NCBI RefSeq assembly: GCF_032854445.1 | Contig: NC_088302.1 | Location: 2,908,023-2,972,022, forward strand | Direction of reading: 5' to 3' | From: Liolophura sinensis | Lineage: Eukaryota; Mollusca; Polyplacophora; Chitonida; Chitonidae | DNA length: 64,000 nucleotides | Part shown: in pieces, positions 12,801-27,800 of the stretch | Numbering within the stretch: position 1 is the stretch's first letter | Layout of the letters: every line of letters begins with the position of its first letter | The notes under the pieces: generated by a model | The model's input: the letters and a program-made list of their open reading frames with translations, nothing else | Databases searched by the model: none | What the model was told of the DNA's origin: nothing | Program-made: the position numbers and the translations under genes

Positions 12801-15800
12801 CATATTAAATGTAAGGAGAGCTGCTAACAGTTTAACCTCTTAAAATGGCTCAGTTATCAATAATAACCCCACCCCACATCCTGCTCCAACATCAAAGACA
12901 GCTCATTTAGCCTGCGTGACACAGTTAATGAGTGTCCCTCTGATTTATCTACAGCACTTGAGGTCACATTTCTCACCTGGAGAGGTTATATCATAGACGA
13001 AAATATAGAATTCTCTGCCCCACAGGCTATACCCGGGGCAAGCAGATAAGTAAACACGATGCCCACATGTGTATAATCCAACTCTTCTCAGCATCTAATT
13101 ACTGACGTGGCCCTAACCCGAAGTGAAAGGAGAAAAGACATCCTCGCCCATTTCATTACATGCCATCAACCTACATCAACCCTATAGAGATTTCAGATCA
13201 AAAATATATATGAAATATTCCAGAGTGGGCCTTGTAGTGATGGCTGCATCCTCTTCCAGCCTTATGTTGCCATCTCACTTGGTGGTGGTCCCCATACTAC
13301 AGAGCTGGTTGAAAACAATGACGCAGAGTTTTCCTTTTGGCGTGGGGGTGGGTGGTGAAGGGTTCACTGTAAAGTTAATAAATTTACAAACACCTCATGT
13401 TAAACCCGAAAGTCAGCAGCAATATTTGACTTTGGAGCATCTTTTGCTTATACAGCACAAGTGCGGTTTTCCTATCATCAGAGTTTTGCATTCACCATAA
13501 CAATAGCAGACATCACCTTGAAACGAAATACCATCTACTGAATGGAGATTTATTCTATATCTAACATTCAAGAGTAGTGAAACTTCAAATACAGTGTATA
13601 AACAAACACATACAAGTATCACAAAACTGGCCATGTTTAAAATATTAGATGTGGCTTGTTTTCATTTGGCTTCTCTTCTGTTAGTTCAAACCCAGTGAAG
13701 AAAGATTATACCTGTTCAGGTACGTGAAGCAGTTCCCCAGACATGGCCATGCTACACAAGGCCATGCTACACTATAACCCTTGACACCAGTATATAAAAA
13801 TACACACATAAATTATATTTCCTTATTACACTGCAAGTTTCATAAGCTACGGTATGAATGAGAAACTTGCACAAGATAGGTCTCAGCATTCCGGTTTCTT
13901 CTTAAGTCAGCATATATAATGGACATTCAAATCTTACTAATATAAAAGCTCTCTTTGTTCCAAACCTAATGGAAAATCACATTGTCCAAAAAAAATTGGG
14001 AACTCTGCTTATACAATGTTACTGCTATAATTAGCTTCTGTTACACCAAAAAACACACCAGAAGCATTCACCTCACTTTAATACAGTTTCACCAGGTGAC
14101 TTTTAGTTCTTTTTACATGTAAGTATAAAGTTACATAAAATCACTGTTTTATTTGAGACCTGCTATATCGCTTCACGTGCCTCCTAGCCTCTTTGCGCTT
14201 TTCTCTTCCCTCACTAAGCAAAACATAGTGTTAGACACAGATAGAACAGCCAGCAAATGGCTGCCAACTGGTTTCCCAATCTGTATATAAAATCAAGATA
14301 TCTGTTTATGCATAATACTCCAATATAACAAATTCACCATAACTACATTTTTTGAAAAATATGTATAACTGAGAGGCTTGTACACTATTAGGTACCTCAT
14401 ATTAACCTGAGCTAGTGTGAGCCCCATGCACACTTCAAAAAAAAATATCATGAAATATAAGTAAACTTTATGTACCAAAATATCAATGAGTACACATGGG
14501 ATAAAACCAAGACTCTTAGGTTATTGTGATATAACAAAATTATGCTCCAAAATACACGTATCTGAGTATTTAACATATTTAAGGAATTCAGATGAAAATG
14601 GTACGATACTCTGATCAGTATAAACATTAAAACAACAAAAGCATCAATGAAGATTCAAGTAATGTATTACAAATTACTGTAAAGCCGAGTGTGCATAATT
14701 GATTATACAGGAAGATCTACATGTAGGAGAGATGAGGCCATTTTGGAGTGGTTGTGTTAAGTGAATGGATTACCTGCATAGCTTACCTACTGCCCTGATA
14801 GCCCCTGAGTAATTGTACACCTGGATCAGTCAGATATAGCTGCTATCCATGGCAGGCTTACAACCACAGATCTCCTTACACGCTGCCACAGGCATGTCTG
14901 ACCCTGATGACACCACAGGCTCCCAGAGCAACACAGATCTAGGGCTGTGTCACCATTCCACACATGTTTACCACCAGTTCTTGTACCTCAGTTACACAAT
15001 GCTTTAATGTGAAAAATGCTTGGCTAGGCATTCCTGTTGTTGTTGTAAAAGCCGGCAGTCCCCTGCATGGTTTCTTATGTAGGGCCTTCTATGATCGTGT
15101 GGTATTGTGGTTTGGCCTACATTTTACATGACTGTGACACTGTATGTGAACCCCCACCCTCAACCAAAATCTGTGTGGCCTTGACCCTAATGGTGCCCAG
15201 TGACCTCTAAAACTGATACTGGAAGATAATATTTATTTAAAATCTTTACTAGAGCAAAGTAACAGACAAATATTAATCCAGAGATATAAGTTTGCTATCA
15301 ATCTGTATGTGAGAATGGCCCACACAGCCTGCCCTACGATTAAAATACACTTCTGCAATGAAGTCTTTAGTCTATCTTTAGTTTTTTTCTTCAGACATTT
15401 CAGCTATTTTCAGTGATTTCATTTTGACTGGTTTAGCATCAACCCTAATGGTTTCAGCCAATGAACACAATCATGAACTGTTCTCATGGTACCACATGTA
15501 CACCTTCAATCAGGTAGCATTCATTCTTCCCACACGTAGAGATATGTGATTTATCTAGAACACCTTATTTCTAAACTCACATTTAATCAGGCACTGTATA
15601 ATTTAAATGTAAACACCTCAAAAAGTTTCAAATAAATACATGGCATATAGAGCATATATGTTATCTTGACACAACACCTGTAGTGTAGCTATTTGACAAA
15701 CTTGCGCACACTGAGGACTGATGTTCTGTCTATCACAATGTGACATATATATAGCATGATATTACATCAGTTGTTGTGTTTCCAGGTACCCCATCAGGTG

Positions 15801-18800
15801 ACCTTATCTATGCCTCACCACACCTGTAATTAACAGCACTGTAACTGTGTTTGACAACACAGGTGGCACACAGGTACAACCTTAATGAACATATGCTGTA
15901 ATTAACATAATAATTTGTGGTCTATATGAAAAACTGACACTAAGTTAAAATTTAGTTTTATTAATTGAATTAAAATAATTTTTTTTTACGGTCTAATTTT
16001 TCCTTCGGCTGGGGGAGGGGGGAGAGAGCTGTATATGTAGTAAAGCAAGGCAAAGGGAAGAAATGGGTCTGAACTACATGCAGGCACAAATACGTCTACC
16101 GACAGCAGGCAGGTTTATATGTATTGGTGCTAACCCAATTTATAACACATACCTAAGTAAGAGATAAATGAAATGTACACAACATTTCCCTCACCACCAA
16201 ACTTTTACCCTACTGACATCATGAAAATACAAACAATACTTCACACTCCCTGGGCTATGCTCATAACTTATATCTAAATGTAAGCAAGGACAAACAACTG
16301 ACAGGTACACATAAATCTCATTAGGCATAAAAAAGACAACCACAAAAATAAATGAATAAAAACAAGGCTGGCTATAATCGCTCCAAATTCAGACAATGTT
16401 TGGCACAGCTATATAGTAGTTATTGCAGAGAAACCATTGACCAATCACAAAATTAAGAAAATCATTATAAATGCAAATCTTATTCACTCTTCAAGCTCGT
16501 TTTCAAACTTAATCTCAGGTTACACAAAATGAACCTGCAAAAAACATTTTTTAAAAATACAATAATTAGATTAGTTATTACAGAGAAATCATCGATGAAT
16601 GTTATTACAGAGAAATCATCAATGAATGGATTGGGTTCGCTTTCAAGACTGATCTGAATATTCAAAACTTATGCACAGACAGAGCTACCGGCAGTTTTGT
16701 ACTCAACCTGAGGGTTCTCACACTCCATGTAGCCTGTGACTTTCATGACTCTCCTCTGAGTATTTGATTTCCGGATTTTTAAGAGGAAGCGTAAAAATTG
16801 CTTTATGAAGACCAGTCTGTACATGACCATCATGAACGTTTTCTATTCAGTCTATTTTGTTAACAGCATTTTTTCTCTGTACCAGAGTCCACTTGGTTGC
16901 CGTGGTAATTCCATGCTCGTAACGTTGAGAAGGCTTCGTACAAGTGTGCCCGGGTCTTAACATACACATCAGGACATTTACTATCTCTGTTATAATAGTA
17001 CACAAGTTAAGTTGATAGGAAGTCCATGTAAACTCGCTGGTTCTGCTAAGGCATTCATACGGCAGGAAGTTTCTCGTGTACGTGACCAGTAGCGATGATT
17101 TATCCCAACAGCACCCGTATCTGTTTATGTTCCTATAATTATTAGAGTGATCCTACTTATAATAAAGTTGTCATGGAAAGGCAGAGTATAAATATTTTCT
17201 GCGCTTCTTACAGGTTCTCTGTAAAAATGTGTACATGTATCTTCAAGATTGACTGTAACAGTTTACCTGGAAAATAAAGATAAAACCTGCATGCCTGTGA
17301 TGTACCACATACTCCTTCATACCTGTCATGTACCACATACACCTGAATGCCTGTCATCTATCACATACATCCGAATGCCTGTCATCTACCACATACACCT
17401 GAATGCATGTGATCTACCACATACACCTGAATGCATGTGATCTACCACATACATCCGAATGCCTGTAATCTACCACATACACCTGAATGCATGTCATCTA
17501 TCACATACATCCGAATGCCTGTCATCTACCACATACACCTGAATGCCTGTCATCTACCACATACACCTGAATGCACGTGATCTACCACATACACCTGAAT
17601 GCATGTGATCTACCATATACACCTGAATGCCCGTGATCTACCATATACACCTGAATGCCTTTGATCTACCACATAAACCTGAATGCCTTTGATCTACCAC
17701 ATACACCTGAATGCACGTGATCTACCACATACACCTGAATGCCTGTGATCTACCACATACACCTGAATGCCTGTGATCTACCACATACACCTGAATGCCT
17801 GTGATCTACCACATACACCTGAATGCCTGTGATCTACCACATACACCTGAATGCCTTTGATCTACCTTATACACCTGAATGTCTGTGATCTACCACATAT
17901 ACCTGAATGCCTTTGATCTACCACATACACCTGAATGCCTTTGATCTACCATATACACCTGAATGCCTGTGATCTACCACATACACCTGAATGCCTGTGA
18001 TCTACCACATACACCTGAATGTCAGTGATCTACCACATACACCTGAATGCCTTTGATCTACCACATACACCTGAATGCCTTTGATCTACCATATACACCT
18101 GAATGCCTGTGATCTACCACATACACCTGAATGCCTGTGATCTACCACATACACCAGAATCACAGGACCGATACCAGTTATGATACCAGTTATGTTCCTT
18201 GACAAGGCCCCATATTGTGGAATACAGCCTATACTGGTACTTGTTTTAGGTTCATAAAATTATTACTCACTTCTTGAGTCCAGTTTTGGCACTGGAGATG
18301 AGGATCTGAGTGGTCACATTGTCAAAGGACGGGGGTGTGCCTTCAAATGACTTGGAGCCAATGTCCGGTGTGGAGGGTGCAGTCAGCGACCGCCTGAAAT
18401 TACATGAAACAAAATAGAAGTCAGCAGGCGGGTAATGTAATCTATTATAAGGCACTAAGGGAGATAATCTGAAATAAAGATAATCTGTAATAAGCAAAGC
18501 ATGCAAAGGACACAGACACAATTATTTAAGATACATGGCTTTCAGACCACTGTGCAGGCAGAGACAACATCAGTTCAAAACCAGCTCTTACCCCACAGAT
18601 TTACAGTTGAATATCTGACAAGATTAGACTGCGCCATGTGGTTAATTCTCTAAGGGTTATAATGAATACTTTCTCCATCAATAATCCTGACAAGCTTTGC
18701 CCATCAATAATCCCTACACGCTTTGCACGCAAGCATGACACTGAAATAAAATTCAGTACCGTCATAAAAGTGCCGATACATGTCTCAAGGACATGCTACT

Positions 18801-21800
18801 ATAATAGTTTAGAACAGCCAATAGACAATTAAACATGTGGCACTCATATCACAAACATTAACAATTCTCATGTACAGCCTTCACATGTATCTCAATTAAG
18901 AACAATTAAACATGTGGCACTCATATCACAAACATTAACAATTCTCATGTACAGCCTTCACATGTATCTCAATTAAGAACAATTAAACATGTGGCACTCA
19001 TATCACAAACATTAACAATTCTCATGTACAGCCGTCACATGTATCTCAATTAAGAACAATTAAACATGTGGCACTCATATCACAAACATTAACAATTCTC
19101 ATGTACAGCCTTCACATGTATCTCAATTAGGAACAATTAAACACAGGGCACTCATATCACAAACATTAACAATTCTCATGTACAGCCTTCACATGTATCT
19201 CAATTAGGAACAATTAAACACAGGGCACTCATATCACAAACATTAACAATTCTCATGTACAGCCTTCACATGTATCTCAATTAAGAACAATTAAACATGT
19301 GGCACTCATATCACAAACATTAACAATTCTCATGTACAGTCTTCACATGTATCCGAATTAAGAACACACTTCACTTTACATTCATGTTGCCATGGAAATC
19401 CATGAAGAGATAGTCAAATGAGAGAGAAATAATGCAAGAGTGACTACGAAGCCTCTGGCAATTCAGTATCAACCTTCCTGACAGGACATAGGGGATATTT
19501 ATGTATATTACAAATCAGTGCTTATAATTTATGTTCACTCATCCAATGATTCAAATTGTCACTAAACATATTAGCCCTTGACCACAACAAAGGTGACAAA
19601 GGCAGAGAATCCATGCGGTAAACCTTAACAGAAAACTGTTCATGCATGCTCATGTAGAGTTTGTTACTGCACAGCTGTCACTGGCCCCCATGACCAGTGG
19701 TTCTAACACAGACATGTGGCACTTGGCCCAGGAATGGTCCAAGGCTCACATATCTGTGTTAGAACCACTGGCCCCCATGACCAGTGGTTCTAACACAAGA
19801 CATGTGGCACTTGGCCCAGGAATGGTCCAAGGCTCACATGTCTGTAGTGTTCAATCTGGGCAATCATATTTTGTTCAATAACACACCAGTACCTGCAGCA
19901 GCACAAATGTATGAGGAAGGTCAGATATACTTACATAACAGCGGAAAAAAGCATTTTGTTCCACTTTAGGCCACTGAAATTTGTACTACACCAAGAAGCA
20001 AGTGTTCTTAATTATGCACAAAAAACTGACTTGCAGCACTGAACATATGAATTTCAGCTCCTGATCTTGCATTCCTCTATTAATGATCAGATGGAAAGAA
20101 ATACAATTTGGCCATATCCCAGACAAATATCATTACAGAGTAGACGTGCACACTGATATACAATGAACAAGGCAGTCTTTCATGTACATGTACCCAAAAT
20201 ACTGAATATCAAAATCCTGAATAAATTCTTCAATCCATCTTGGCTCCATTGCTTGATGTGTGTTCAATATGGCTTACACTTATTCCATTTGCTTTTAATG
20301 CCAACTACTGAAGAATCTGGTGTATCTATTGGTGGAGGAAGCCTGAGTCTGAAGGTTGCTGATACACCTAACACAAACCAGTGGGCCCAGAACTGAAGGT
20401 AGCTGATACACCTAACACACACCAGTGGGCCCAGAACTGAAAGTAGCTGATACACCTAACACAAACCAGTGGGCCCAGAACTGAAGGTAGCTGATATACC
20501 TAACACAAACCAGTGGGCCCAGAACTGAAGGTAGCTGATACACCTAACACAAACCAGTGGGCCCAGAACTGAAGGTAGCTGATACACCTAACACAAACCA
20601 GTGGGCCCAGAACTGAAGATAGCTGATACACCTAACACAAACCAGTGGGCCCAGAACTGAAGGTAGCTGATACACCTAACACAAACCAGTGGGCCCAGAA
20701 CTGAAGGTAGCTGATATACCTAACACAAACCAGTGGGCCCAGAACTGAAGGTAGCTGATACACGTAACACAAACCAGTGGGCCCAGAACTGAAGGTAGCT
20801 GATACACCTAACACAAACCAGTGGGCCCAGAACTGAAGATAGCTGATACACCTAACACAAACCAGTGGGCCCAGAACTGAAGGTAGCTGATACACCTAAC
20901 ACAAACCAGTGGGCCCAGAACTGAAGGTAGCTGATACACCTAACACACACCAGTGGGCCCAGAACTGAAAGTAGCTGATACACCTAACACAAACCAGTGG
21001 GCCCAGAACTGAAGGTAGCTGATACACCTAACACACACCAGTGGGCCCAGAACTGAAAGTAGCTGATACACCTAACACAAACCAGTGGGCCCAGAACTGA
21101 AGGTAGCTGATACACCTAACACACACCAGTGGGCCCAGAACTGAAAGTAGCTGATACACCTAACACAAACCAGTGGGCCCAGAACTGAAGGCGGCTGATA
21201 CACCTAACACACACCAGTGGGCCCAGAACTGAAGGTAGCTGATACACCTAACACAAACCAGTGGGCCCAGAACTGAAAGCAGCTGATACACCTAACACAA
21301 ACCAGTGGGCCCAGAACTGAAGGTAGCTGATACACCTAACACAAACCAGTGGGCCCAGAACTGAAAGTAGCTGATACACCTAACACAAACCAGTGGGCCC
21401 AGAACTGAAGGTAGCTGATACACCTAACACAAACCAGTGGGCCCAGAACTGAAGGCAGCTGATACACCTAACACAAACCAGTGGGCCCAGAACTGAAGAT
21501 AGCTGATACACCTAACACAAACCAGTGGGCCCAGAACTGAAGGTAACTGATCACCTAACACACACCAGTGAGCCCAGAACTGAAGGTAGCTGCTACACCT
21601 AACACAAACCAGTGGGCCCAGAACTGAAGATAGCTGATATACCTAACACAAACCAGTGGGCTCAGAACTGAAGGTAGCTGATACAACTAACACAAACCAG
21701 TGGGCCCAGAACCGAAGGTAGCTGATACATGTAACACAAACCAGTGGGCCCAGAACTGAAGGTAACTGATCACCTAACACACACCAGTGAGCCCAGAACT

Positions 21801-24800
21801 GAAGGTAGCTGCTACACCTAACACAAACCAGTGGGCCCAGAACTGAAGGTAGCTGATACACGTAACACAAACCAGTGGGTACAGAACTGAAAGTAGCTGA
21901 TACACCTAACACAAACCAGTGGGCCCAGAACTGAAGGTAGCTGATACACCTAACACACACCAGTGGGCCCAGAACTGAAAGTAGCTGATACACCTAACAC
22001 AAACCAGTGGGCCCAGAACTGAAGGTAGCTGATACACCTAACACACACCAGTGGGCCCAGAACTGAAAGTAGCTGATACACCTAACACAAACCAGTGGGC
22101 CCAGAACTGAAGGCGGCTGATACACCTAACACACACCAGTGGGCCCAGAACTGAAAGTAGCTGATACACCTAACACAAACCAGTGGGCCCAGAACTGAAA
22201 GCAGCTGATACACCTAACACAAACCAGTGGGCCCAGAACTGAAGGTAGCTGATACACCTAACACAAACCAGTGGGCCCAGAACTGAAAGTAGCTGATACA
22301 CCTAACACAAACCAGTGGGCCCAGAACTGAAGGTAGCTGATACACCTAACACAAACCAGTGGGCCCAGAACTGAAGGCAGCTGATACACCTAACACAAAC
22401 CAGTGGGCCCAGAACTGAAGATAGCTGATACACCTAACACAAACCAGTGGGCCCAGAACTGAAGGTAACTGATCACCTAACACACACCAGTGAGCCCAGA
22501 ACTGAAGGTAGCTGCTACACCTAACACAAACCAGTGGGCCCAGAACTGAAGATAGCTGATATACCTAACACAAACCAGTGGGCTCAGAACTGAAGGTAGC
22601 TGATACAACTAACACAAACCAGTGGGCCCAGAACCGAAGGTAGCTGATACATGTAACACAAACCAGTGGGCCCAGAACTGAAGGTAGCTGATACACCTAA
22701 CACAAACCAGTGGGCCCAGAACTGAAGGTAGCTGATACACTTAACACAAACCAGTGGGCCCAGAACTGAAGGTAGCTGATACACGTAACACAAACCAGTG
22801 GGCCCAGAACTGAAGGTAGCTGATACACCTAACACAAACCAGTGGGCCCAGAACTGAAGGCAGCTGATACACCTAACACAAACCAGTGGGCCCAGAACTG
22901 AAGATAGCTGATACACCTAACACAAACCAGTGGGCCCAGAACTGAAGGTAACTGATCACCTAACACACACCAGTGAGCCCAGAACTGAAGGTAGCTGCTA
23001 CACCTAACACAAACCAGTGGGCCCAGAACTGAAGATAGCTGATATACCTAACACAAACCAGTGGGCTCAGAACTGAAGGTAGCTGATACAACTAACACAA
23101 ACCAGTGGGCCCAGAACCGAAGGTAGCTGATACATGTAACACAAACCAGTGGGCCCAGAACTGAAGGTAGCTGATACACCTAACACAAACCAGTGGGCCC
23201 AGAACTGAAGGTAGCTGATACACTTAACACAAACCAGTGGGCCCAGAACTGAAGGTAGCTGATACACGTAACACAAACCAGTGGGTACAGAACTGAAGGC
23301 AGCTGATACGCCTAACACAAACCAGTGGGCCCAGAACTGAAGGTAGCTGATACACCTAACACAAACCAGTGAGCCCAGAACTGAAGGTAACTGATACACC
23401 TAACACACACCAGTGAGCCCAGAACTGAAGGTAGCTGATAAAAAAACACAAACCAGTGGGCCCAGAAAAAAGCACACCAGGTAACTCTGTCTGAATGGGC
23501 ATCATGTATATGCACCACTTGGCTGCTCCTGTAATCTCAAAGGAAATTCTTCCTCTGTGTAGAACTTAGATCACCGTTACTGTCGGCCACCCCCAAAGGT
23601 CCAATAAGGGGCCCAAGGCAACAACTGAGCTGGCTACAAACCAACACCTTTATCTAGTCCGCTAGCACATGTTTAATGGAAAACCATTTAACAGATGCCG
23701 CAAGATCGGAGATGGAAGACAACTGATAAATTTGACTAGGAACCACATCAGGCAAGGGTTACATCAACGTGGAGTTAATGGCACATCGCTTACATCACCG
23801 GTTCCGGTGCCGATATCTTGTCATGCGAGGACCCTGAGAACACCCATTCTACAAAACAAGCCTGCTTTAGTCATTTCAGTGTACATGTAGTTTATTTAGC
23901 TCAAGATTTCACAAATACATGCCCTGACAATGATGTATGTATTTGTATCGGACTGTAAAACAAGAATCTATGTATGAAAACAGACGTTTGTATATCTGCT
24001 GTCAACCAATAAGGCTGTTCCAAGTCAATCATCGCAATGGCTCAAGGAGGGATGAAACCAGAGTCCCAGGAATAAAGGTTAACAACAGCCCTTCAGCAGG
24101 TACCTACCAAACCTTTCAACTTACATGTCGCATGCAACCTAACTAGCTGGAATCCACCTACCAACATTATGTATCAGGGACGGCTTTGCCGCCAAGACCA
24201 TGTAATGGGGAATTTATGCCAAGTCAGCTAGTTGTTTGAACCAGCTAAGACATTTATCAATACTTTACCAACAGATTACACAATCAACAAAATATAAATC
24301 TCTCTCTCTCCTATATCACCAGACCACTTTTTGGTAACATTTTACAAAGGTGGAAACCATGACTAGTGATGCAAGCATGATATAGTTTACATTTAACTCT
24401 TCTTTATAGTTTGTCCTTTCATAAGCACCTGAACTATGTTGACTTCACTCCTTTGTTTTGAAAGGACGCAGGTGGGTAGATATCTGGAGCATTTGACTCA
24501 AGATTCCATGCATGTAGATGTGGTTAACTCATGACAATTGCTCATTTCAGTACTTAGTGGCTTGTACATTTAAACATGCATATTTCTTTGAAAAGGCACA
24601 TGCATTTTCACACTCAGCCTCTTTGTTTTTGAAGACAAAGAAACCTAGTAACATGACGTATGTTCAAAACTATAAATACAAAGTCAAAGCCAGACTGTCC
24701 TCCACATGCTCTGTCTCACACAGCCACATACTGCTCTACAAGCTCACGCACTGACGTTCATCATCTATAATCGTCCCTTGAGTGATGTGGTGTGTACATG

Positions 24801-27800
24801 TACATATTCTGCCTTTCTGGGATGAGTTTACAAGCTTATACCTGTAGTCACAATACTACAATCGTTTCGTACTATCCTAGCATTCATATCATTTTTACGT
24901 CACACACTTTGATATATTCCGTCTAGCTAATTTAACCCTCTAAGTCTCAACCCTCAACCCAGAAAATCTTTTCGAAAATGTAATCATTTCATTATGTATA
25001 ATGCATGGAGGTTTTGAATATAATGTGGAAACAGCAAGAGAAAAAAAAATGAAATCTTTATGTCACATGTCACACTTACCACCAATCATGTGGTGGCTGG
25101 GTTAATGTATGTATTCGGTTTCCAGAAAAAAAAAACAAGTCATCCTACATATGGTTCGCATTATAAAAGACATGAATGATTGACATAAATTAATGCATAG
25201 GCAAAAACCACAGTCATTTCACACAGAGTCTTTCACTGCAGAAACATGTCCATATTAACAGACAGCAAAAGCAGTACTTGTTGAGCATGTATGTGTATGT
25301 AGACATTATACAACATAGTACATCGCCATCGACTAAGTTTGGGGGGTTCCAGTACAACTACTCTACCTGCAATCAAAGGGGACAGGCTGATATATAACAG
25401 GCTGTTGTTTTTTACCCTTGGGGCTATATATAGAACCTATTAAATACATCCAGGCATATAGGTTGTTCAGTTTTATCAATGGACACAGGATTCCACTAAC
25501 AACAAGCTCCTCACAATCATCACCCGGCCTTCTGCTTCCTCACATTTTTGGCTGACTCAAAAACTCCCAAAATATACATAGCACAAACAAAAACCATCTG
25601 TGGTTACCTCAGGCAGAAGCAAGAACTGATCATGGGTGTAAGTAACCCAGTTAGATACATGTACAGAGCCCTACAAGTAAGTGAGGGAGCCCTACAAGCA
25701 AGTGTAGGTACAGTGCCCTACAAGTAAGTGTAGTGTACATGTACGTAGTGCCCTACAAGTAAGTGTAGGTACAGTGCCCTGCAAGCAAGTGTAGGTGCAG
25801 TGCCCTACAAGCAAGTGTAGGTACGGTGCCCTACAACCAAGTGTAGGTATGGTGTCCTACAAGTAAGTGTAGGTATGGTGCCCTACAAGCAAGTGTAGGT
25901 ATGGTGCCCTACAAGTAAGTGTAGGTACAGTGCCCTGCAAGCAAGTGTAGGTGCAGTGCCCTACAAGCAAGTGTAGGTGCAGTGCCCTACAAGCAAGTGT
26001 AGGTACGGTGCCCTACAAGTAAGTGTAGGTACGGTGCCCTACAAGCAAGTGTAGGTATGGTGCCCTACAAGCAAGTGTAGGTGCAGTGCCCTACAAGCAA
26101 GTGTAGGTACAGTGCCCTACAAGCAACAGATCACTGCCAATGGCTTTTCATAACAACTCTGCAAATTTAAGCCACTAAATATTTTATTTCCTTTAATTTA
26201 CAGCTCAAAAGAAATAAACTTTAGTACAGGAGAATTCAATCTTTGACAAAACAAATCACGACAATGCACTACATACATGTAAGTCCATGCATTTTAGCTT
26301 ACTCCACATTTTAAATATTGTCTAATAACACTAAATGACAAAATAACTACATAACATGAAAGTCAGAACAAAAAATGGCAGCATAAACCCAAAACTTTGG
26401 TGACCTTCACAATTTACAACATATAACAGCCGTGATGAATGTTCTGTTATTTGATATACTATAATTTTCAGTCATGTCAAGGTTCTACAATACCACTGAT
26501 CAATTCCACAAAACCACTCAACTGTGCAGCTGATCATGACATGGTTTAACAGAACCACTCAACTGTGCAGCTGATCATGACATGGTTTAACAGAACCACT
26601 CAGCTGTGCAGCTGATCATGACATGGTTTAACAGAAAAACTCAGCTGTGCAGCTGATCACGACATGGTTTAACAGAACCACTCAGCTGTGCAGCTGATCA
26701 TGACATGGTTTAACAGAACCACTCAGTGTAGCAACCCATCTGTTATTTTCAATGAGGACAATGTAATCAGGTGTAGCAACACATCTGTTATTTTCACAGA
26801 GGACAATGTAATCAGGTATAGCAACCCGAATGTTATTTCACTGAAGACAATGTAATCAGGTTTAACAACCCAAATGTTATTTTGACTGAGGACAATGCAA
26901 TCAAGTATAGCAACAAGAATGTTATTTTCACTGAGGACAATGTAATCAGGTTTAGCAACCGGAATGTTATTTCACTGAGGACAATGTAATCAGGTATAGC
27001 AACCGGAATGTTATTTCACTGAGGACAATGTAATCAGGTATAGCAACCGGAATGTTATTTCACTGAGGACAATGTAATCAGGTATAGCAGCTCAACCAGG
27101 GAATCCTTGTATTAAATTCCAATGACTAATTGTTTAGGAGAGAAAATGTTAGCCATTCAAACAGAGAAAAAGTAAGCCAAAGTTAAGTAAAACATTGTTT
27201 AACAATCTACTTGAGCAGTGATAAACAATAAATAATACAAGTTCCCTAAATGTCATTAAAGAAATACAAGAATTGGTCCTTAAGACATTTTGACAGATAG
27301 ATCAAGACAAGTATAGCCTTTGCCTAAAGTTCTGTGATGCAGGGTAGAAATCAAACTGAACACCAGAATACGGTAGGCTGCTGACCACTCGACCTCTGCT
27401 ATGTACTTCTGCACGACCTTGTCACTTAGGAGCTGAGTACGTTAATGTCAACCCGTAGGATTACTACAGAGCCTGACCAAAGCTTCACACAACCACCCTC
27501 AATATTGATGAAAATGTACTCTATATCAGCACTACCAATTCAACAACTAACGATCAATATGAAGTTAAATGGTAGCAAAGCACTGCCCAGCCTCACAACT
27601 CACATATACGGGCTGGCATTAATCTATGTTGCTATAGGGACTGCCGCTGAATTATAATGTCACGGTGGGAAGCAACTTCACAGTCCATTACCTATACCCT
27701 GTTATGTTAGGATACTGATTGAAGTAGGTAGATCTACAATAAACAGTATCGACTTACAGACATAGCTATGGCCGATACATTCCACAAATAAAAACCACCC

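Noticed and set aside
20340-23470. CRISPR-like appearance of regularly spaced repeats
   Set aside because: Units are contiguous with no unique spacers, and the window is eukaryotic.
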